In this document: positions 60,461 to 64,000 of the stretch, piece by piece
Layout: every line of letters begins with the position of its first letter
Numbering within the stretch: the stretch's first letter is position 1
Program-made: the position numbers and the translations under genes
Notes under the pieces: model-generated
Database searches by the model: none
What the model was told of the DNA's origin: nothing
The model's input: the letters and a program-made list of their open reading frames with translations, nothing else
Assembly (NCBI GenBank): GCA_945902775.1
Contig: CAMDMY010000002.1
Location: forward strand, 1-64,000
Direction: 5' to 3'
From: Chryseobacterium gleum
Lineage (GTDB): Bacteria > Bacteroidota > Bacteroidia > Flavobacteriales_D > Crocinitomicaceae
DNA: 64,000 nt

Positions 60461-61195
60461 ATGAAAATTAAATTCAAGGCAATAGCAAGTTTAGCAATAG
60501 TTGCAGCGTCTACTTTTATTTTGGGCTCATGTACATCTAATGCTGATAGCTCTGGTACAGAGTATATGCCAGACATGTATAGATCTCCAGCTATTGAACC
60601 ATATGTTGATTATGGTGAAATTAGAGGAAGAGAAAATGAAGGAGTAAAAGGTAGAATTTCCGCATTGGTTCCGCCAGCTAATACAATACCTTATTATGGT
60701 ACTGATTCTGCTACTGTTCATTTAATGTTACCTTATTTCCGTAAGGCTAATGAGGCATTTAAATTAACACATGGTATGTATGGTAATCGTTTGTCCGCAA
60801 ATGATGAATACGCTCTTGCAGTAGGAGATCTTAATCCTTTTAAATTAACTGCTGAGAATGCCGAGATAACTTTCAAAAAAGGGAAAGAGTTATTTACCGC
60901 AAACTGTGCACATTGTCATGGAGAAAAAGGTGATGGAAATGGTCCTATGGTTCTTAGTGGTGCGTATGCAGGAGTACCTAATTACACAACTATTTTAGCT
61001 ACTGAGGGTCAAATGTTCTACTCTATTTACTATGGAAAGGGAGCCATGGGTGCTCATTCTTCATTGTTGAATAAGAAAGAAATTTGGACGTTGGTTCATT
61101 ATGTTAAAAAGTTTCAGAATTCAGCTTATGGAACATTTGCTGCTGATGGTTCAACTGTAGCTACTGCTGTAGTAGCAGATACAACAAAAAAATAA
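60461..61195 (+). CDS. actE: Alternative complex III subunit ActE, monoheme c-type cytochrome lipoprotein
   Basis: A 244-residue lipoprotein (FILGSC, Cys24). After an acidic spacer the cytochrome c domain has CAHCHGEKGDGNGPMVLSG near 150 and a Met ligand region (YYGKGAMGAHSSLL). ActE delivers electrons from ACIII to the oxidase or a mobile carrier. Ends with an Ala/Thr-rich tail. Same strand as the rest of the operon. Confidence 0.93.
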   Translation: MKIKFKAIASLAIVAASTFILGSCTSNADSSGTEYMPDMYRSPAIEPYVDYGEIRGRENEGVKGRISALVPPANTIPYYGTDSATVHLMLPYFRKANEAFKLTHGMYGNRLSANDEYALAVGDLNPFKLTAENAEITFKKGKELFTANCAHCHGEKGDGNGPMVLSGAYAGVPNYTTILATEGQMFYSIYYGKGAMGAHSSLLNKKEIWTLVHYVKKFQNSAYGTFAADGSTVATAVVADTTKK

Positions 61196-61229
61196 GCTAC
61201 TCAAAAAAATAACACATTAACGAAAGAAG

Positions 61230-62432
61230 ATGGAATTCAAAGTAACAAATAAATCAAAAACGCTTACAAATATCCTTTTAGGAGTAGGTGTTTTGTTTAC
61301 TGCAATTGGGATATTTTCTCATGTAGGTGATCACAATCTAGTTCAACGTTTAATGGCGAACGGATTAATTAATGGTTTTTATTTCTTTGCTATTGGCTTA
61401 GGAGCATTATTTTTCCTTGCTTTACAATATGCAACTGAAACGGGATGGTATGCATCTATTAAAAGAGTAATTGAAGCTGTTGCAGGTTTTTTACCTTATG
61501 GTATGGGAGTATTAGCAGTTGTTCTATTAATTATTACTTTTTTAGATGGAGCACATGTTTATTTATGGATGGATCCAGAAACTACTAATCCTGCTTCTCA
61601 TCATTATGATGAAATTATTGATGGTAAATCTGCTTATTTAAATAAACTGTTCTTTTGGATTAGAACATTAGCTTATTTTGTAGTTTACTTTTTATACTGG
61701 AGAGGTTTCAAAAATCGTTCTTTAGAAGAAGATAGAGTTGGGGGAACTGAAATTCACTTTTTGAATTATAGAAAATCTGCTGTATTTTTAGTTTTCTTTG
61801 CTGTTTTTAGTTCTTCTTCAGCTTGGGATTGGTTAATGTCTATTGATGTTCATTGGTTCTCTACTTTATATGGTTGGTACTGTTTCGCAGGTATGTGGTG
61901 TTCAGCAATGACTGTTTTAGTTATGTTGACTATTTACTTAAAAAAATTAGGTTACTTACCAAATGTTAACGATAGTCATATTCATGATTTAGGAAAATGG
62001 ACATTTGCTACTTCTTTCTTATGGTCTTATTTATGGTTCTCTCAATTTATGTTAATTTGGTATGCAAATCTTGGAGAAGAAGTTGTTTATTATATGACGC
62101 GTATCGAACACTATAAATTCTTATACTTTGGTATGTTCTTAATTAACTTTGCTTTTCCAATGGTTGTTTTAATGTCTAGAGAAGCAAAACGTCATGCTGG
62201 TATTTTAACTTTTGTAGGTTGTATTATTCTAATTGGTCATTGGTTAGATGTTTATATTTTAGTTTCTGCTGGTTCTATGGGAGCAACGGCTTCAATAGGT
62301 TTTTTAGAAATTGGTTTAGCTTTAGTTGGAGCAGGTTTTTTTATCAGAACTATACTGAAAAATTTAACAAAAGCACCTTTAACACCGGTAAATCACCCGT
62401 TCTTGGACGAGTCGATTCACCATGAGATTTAA
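61230..62432 (+). CDS. actF: Alternative complex III subunit ActF, quinone-binding membrane subunit
   Basis: A 400-residue membrane protein with about ten helices, a structural relative of ActC: LTNILLGVGVLFTAIGIFSHVGDHNLVQRLMANGLINGFYFFAIGLGALFFLALQYATETGWYASIKRV, with SSSSAWDWLMSIDVHWFSTLYGWYCFAGMWCSAMTVLVMLTIYL in the middle. The length is normal for the family. Starts 34 nt after actE and 28 nt before coxB. Confidence 0.93.
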   Translation: MEFKVTNKSKTLTNILLGVGVLFTAIGIFSHVGDHNLVQRLMANGLINGFYFFAIGLGALFFLALQYATETGWYASIKRVIEAVAGFLPYGMGVLAVVLLIITFLDGAHVYLWMDPETTNPASHHYDEIIDGKSAYLNKLFFWIRTLAYFVVYFLYWRGFKNRSLEEDRVGGTEIHFLNYRKSAVFLVFFAVFSSSSAWDWLMSIDVHWFSTLYGWYCFAGMWCSAMTVLVMLTIYLKKLGYLPNVNDSHIHDLGKWTFATSFLWSYLWFSQFMLIWYANLGEEVVYYMTRIEHYKFLYFGMFLINFAFPMVVLMSREAKRHAGILTFVGCIILIGHWLDVYILVSAGSMGATASIGFLEIGLALVGAGFFIRTILKNLTKAPLTPVNHPFLDESIHHEI

Positions 62433-62460
62433 TAGTAAGTTTATCACAGTCAAATAAATA

Positions 62461-63708
62461 ATGATGGGAAGCAAATTAATTGCATTAATCGTAATAGTAC
62501 TTGGAGTTGTAGCTATAGCTCAATTAGTACGCTTATATGAACTTTCTTCTAAGTTAAGAAATGAAGGAGAACATGAAACTAATAGTCGTGATAACAGATT
62601 AAACGCTCGTTTAATGCTTGTTTTTATGGGATTCCTTTTTATAGGATTCATTTACTTGATGTTAACTTATGGTTGGACAGGTAGAGGTGAAGCAGCATCT
62701 ATTCATGGTAGACAAACAGATTCTCTATTAAATCTAAACTTTGTTATAATTATTATCGTATTTTACTTAACAAATGCTTTATTGTTTATTTTTTCATATA
62801 AATATATTCGTAAACCTGGAGTTAAAGCTTTTTATTTTCCTCACGATAATAAATTAGAAATGATATGGACAGTTGTTCCTGCAGTTGTTTTGGCAATTAT
62901 TATCATTTTAGGTTTGAAAAGTTGGAATACTATTACTGATGATGCTGTTAAAGAATCTATTAATATTGAATTATTTTCAAAACAATTTGATTGGACAGCT
63001 CGTTATTCAGGAGATGATAACACATTAGGTAAATTTGATTATAAATTGACAACTGATAATAACGAATTAGCTTTAATGACTACTAATACAATTGATACGG
63101 CAATTTTCCAAATGGAGAATGGTGTATCAGGTATTAATGCTTTAGAGAAAAAGATAAATGATAAAAAAATCATATTAGTTCCTGAAGAACGTGAAAAAAT
63201 GATTGTTGATTTAGAAAGAAAATCTAGATTAATTCGTATACTTTATCAAATGAGAGGGCATCATGATTCAAAAGTTGATAAGTATGCTTGGGATGATATT
63301 ATTCAAAAAGATACTTTATTTTTATGTGAGAATAAAGAGTATGAATTTAATTTCCGTGCGAAGGATGTTATTCACTCAGCTTATTTCCCTCATTTTAGAG
63401 CTCAAATGAATACGGTTCCTGGTTTAACTACACGTTTTAAATTTACTCCTGATATTACTTCTAAGGATATGAGAGTAAAGATGAATAATCCAAAATTTAA
63501 TTATGTTCTTTTATGTAATAAAATTTGTGGTAGTGCTCATTATAAAATGAAAATGATCGTTGTTGTTTTAGGTAAAGCTGAATTTAAAAATTGGATGGAT
63601 TCTAAGAAAAAATCGTCAACTTTTAAACAAATTTATTTCCCTGTTGCAGCTCCTGCTGCTCCTATAGCGGAAACTGTAGCTGATTCAGCAGTTGTAGTAA
63701 AAATGTAA
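62461..63708 (+). CDS. coxB: Cytochrome c oxidase subunit II
   Basis: A 415-residue protein, longer than the usual 250-300. It has an N-terminal helix, then three more hydrophobic helices (about 50-150), and a periplasmic cupredoxin domain with the CuA ligands VIHSAYFPHFRAQMNTVPG (His) and LLCNKICGSAHYKMKMIV (Cys-x3-Cys-x3-His-x2-Met). The usual Glu between the cysteines is Lys (CNKIC); this position acts through its backbone, so CuA can still form. An insertion of about 90 residues precedes the CuA part. It takes electrons from ACIII and passes them to CoxA. A Pro/Ala-rich tail ends the protein. Confidence 0.94.
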   Translation: MMGSKLIALIVIVLGVVAIAQLVRLYELSSKLRNEGEHETNSRDNRLNARLMLVFMGFLFIGFIYLMLTYGWTGRGEAASIHGRQTDSLLNLNFVIIIIVFYLTNALLFIFSYKYIRKPGVKAFYFPHDNKLEMIWTVVPAVVLAIIIILGLKSWNTITDDAVKESINIELFSKQFDWTARYSGDDNTLGKFDYKLTTDNNELALMTTNTIDTAIFQMENGVSGINALEKKINDKKIILVPEEREKMIVDLERKSRLIRILYQMRGHHDSKVDKYAWDDIIQKDTLFLCENKEYEFNFRAKDVIHSAYFPHFRAQMNTVPGLTTRFKFTPDITSKDMRVKMNNPKFNYVLLCNKICGSAHYKMKMIVVVLGKAEFKNWMDSKKKSSTFKQIYFPVAAPAAPIAETVADSAVVVKM

Positions 63709-63740
63709 TTAATTGAATTTAAATTTAAACATAAAATAAA

Positions 63741-64000
63741 ATGGCGGCAGTAGCGCACGAAGCACACGGACATCACGATTCTCATGGTAACCATGAGTCT
63801 CATGGACACCATGAAGAAAGTTTTGTTTCAAAATACATTTTCAGTCAAGATCATAAAATGATTGGTAAGCAGTTTCTATTAACTGCTGTATTTATGGGAA
63901 TTGTTGCGATGTTATTATCAATTCTTTTCCGTATCCAGATAGCATGGCCAGGTGAAAGTTCAGATTTCTTAACTTTCTTTTTAGGGGAAACTTGGGCTCC
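63741..64000 (+). CDS. coxA: Cytochrome c oxidase subunit I (3' truncated by window edge)
   Basis: An open frame from the ATG at 63741 to the window end, absent from the track. The N-terminus is His-rich (MAAVAHEAHGHHDSHGNHESHGHHEES), followed by SFVSKYIFSQDHKMIGKQFLLTAVFMGIVAMLLSILFRIQIAWPGESSDFLTFFLGETWA, the start of the heme-copper oxidase subunit I with the first helix. It lies 32 nt after coxB in the same operon. Confidence 0.9.
   Translation, partial: MAAVAHEAHGHHDSHGNHESHGHHEESFVSKYIFSQDHKMIGKQFLLTAVFMGIVAMLLSILFRIQIAWPGESSDFLTFFLGETWA

Noticed and set aside
1-64000. tRNA, rRNA or known riboswitch genes
   Set aside because: I saw no cloverleaf, rRNA or riboswitch consensus by eye in the gaps. 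A covariance-model scan would settle this.

Overview
The window is AT-rich bacterial DNA that reads as a Bacteroidota chromosome, most likely Flavobacteriales. Supporting signs are type IX secretion (T9SS) C-terminal signals of both A and B type, a TonB-dependent receptor paired with a DUF4249 lipoprotein, an alternative complex III (act) operon leading into cytochrome oxidase, the dut / nucleotidyltransferase / TPR / DUF4292 / EnvC-like gene order, and recurring TAnnTTTG promoter elements in place of strong Shine-Dalgarno sites. I cannot name the genus from the sequence alone.

Layout. 0-2.7 kb: the end of an OmpR-type response regulator, an FkbM methyltransferase and an O-antigen-type flippase. 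3-7.1 kb: 2-oxoglutarate dehydrogenase E1 and E2, closed by a strong terminator. 7.2-10.4 kb: TonB receptor plus DUF4249 lipoprotein on the minus strand. 10.7-12.5 kb: an MBL hydrolase and a glycosyltransferase. 12.5-17.9 kb: a minus-strand envelope operon (dut, sugar nucleotidyltransferase, TPR lipoprotein, DUF4292 lipoprotein, EnvC-like protein). 17.95-23.79 kb: an accessory block (XRE regulator, three T9SS cargo proteins, a small lipoprotein) bounded by a perfect 21-bp direct repeat that copies the 3' end of the flippase gene. 23.8-26.7 kb: flippase, enoyl-CoA hydratase, hemJ. 26.8-27.04 kb: a REP-like repeat cluster. 27.2-32.1 kb: ppk1, tatD, an ORF6N-domain gene and ansA. 32.2-35.2 kb: poorly characterised envelope and HTH genes. 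35.3-43.4 kb: cvpA, a small envelope protein, two glycosyltransferases and a 1535-residue T9SS surface protein. 43.5-48.1 kb: SDR, PhoD-like phosphatase, UspA and small envelope proteins. 48.2-52.3 kb: feoA, feoB and a 43-aa FeoB-associated protein missed by the ORF track, a small membrane protein, and an orphan iron-type binding lipoprotein. 52.4-53.4 kb: HEAT and SPOR proteins. 53.7-64 kb: actABCDEF, coxB and the start of coxA, one respiratory operon carrying electrons from quinol to oxygen.

The strongest unusual signal is the 17.93-23.79 kb block. It separates two genes (flippase and dut) that I would expect to be adjacent. Its ends are marked by the same 21 bp, TGATTTTTAACTCGCTTTTTT, which is the flippase stop region; a perfect 12-bp hairpin abuts the right copy, and no transposase or integrase is inside. 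It looks like an insertion or an exchangeable cargo slot for secreted surface proteins, controlled by an XRE protein with two palindromic operators spaced 20 bp apart. Other points of interest are promoters lying 4-5 nt from start codons (probable leaderless mRNAs), a perfect 29-bp palindrome inside the ORF6N gene, and catalytic-residue losses in the SDR and EnvC-like proteins.
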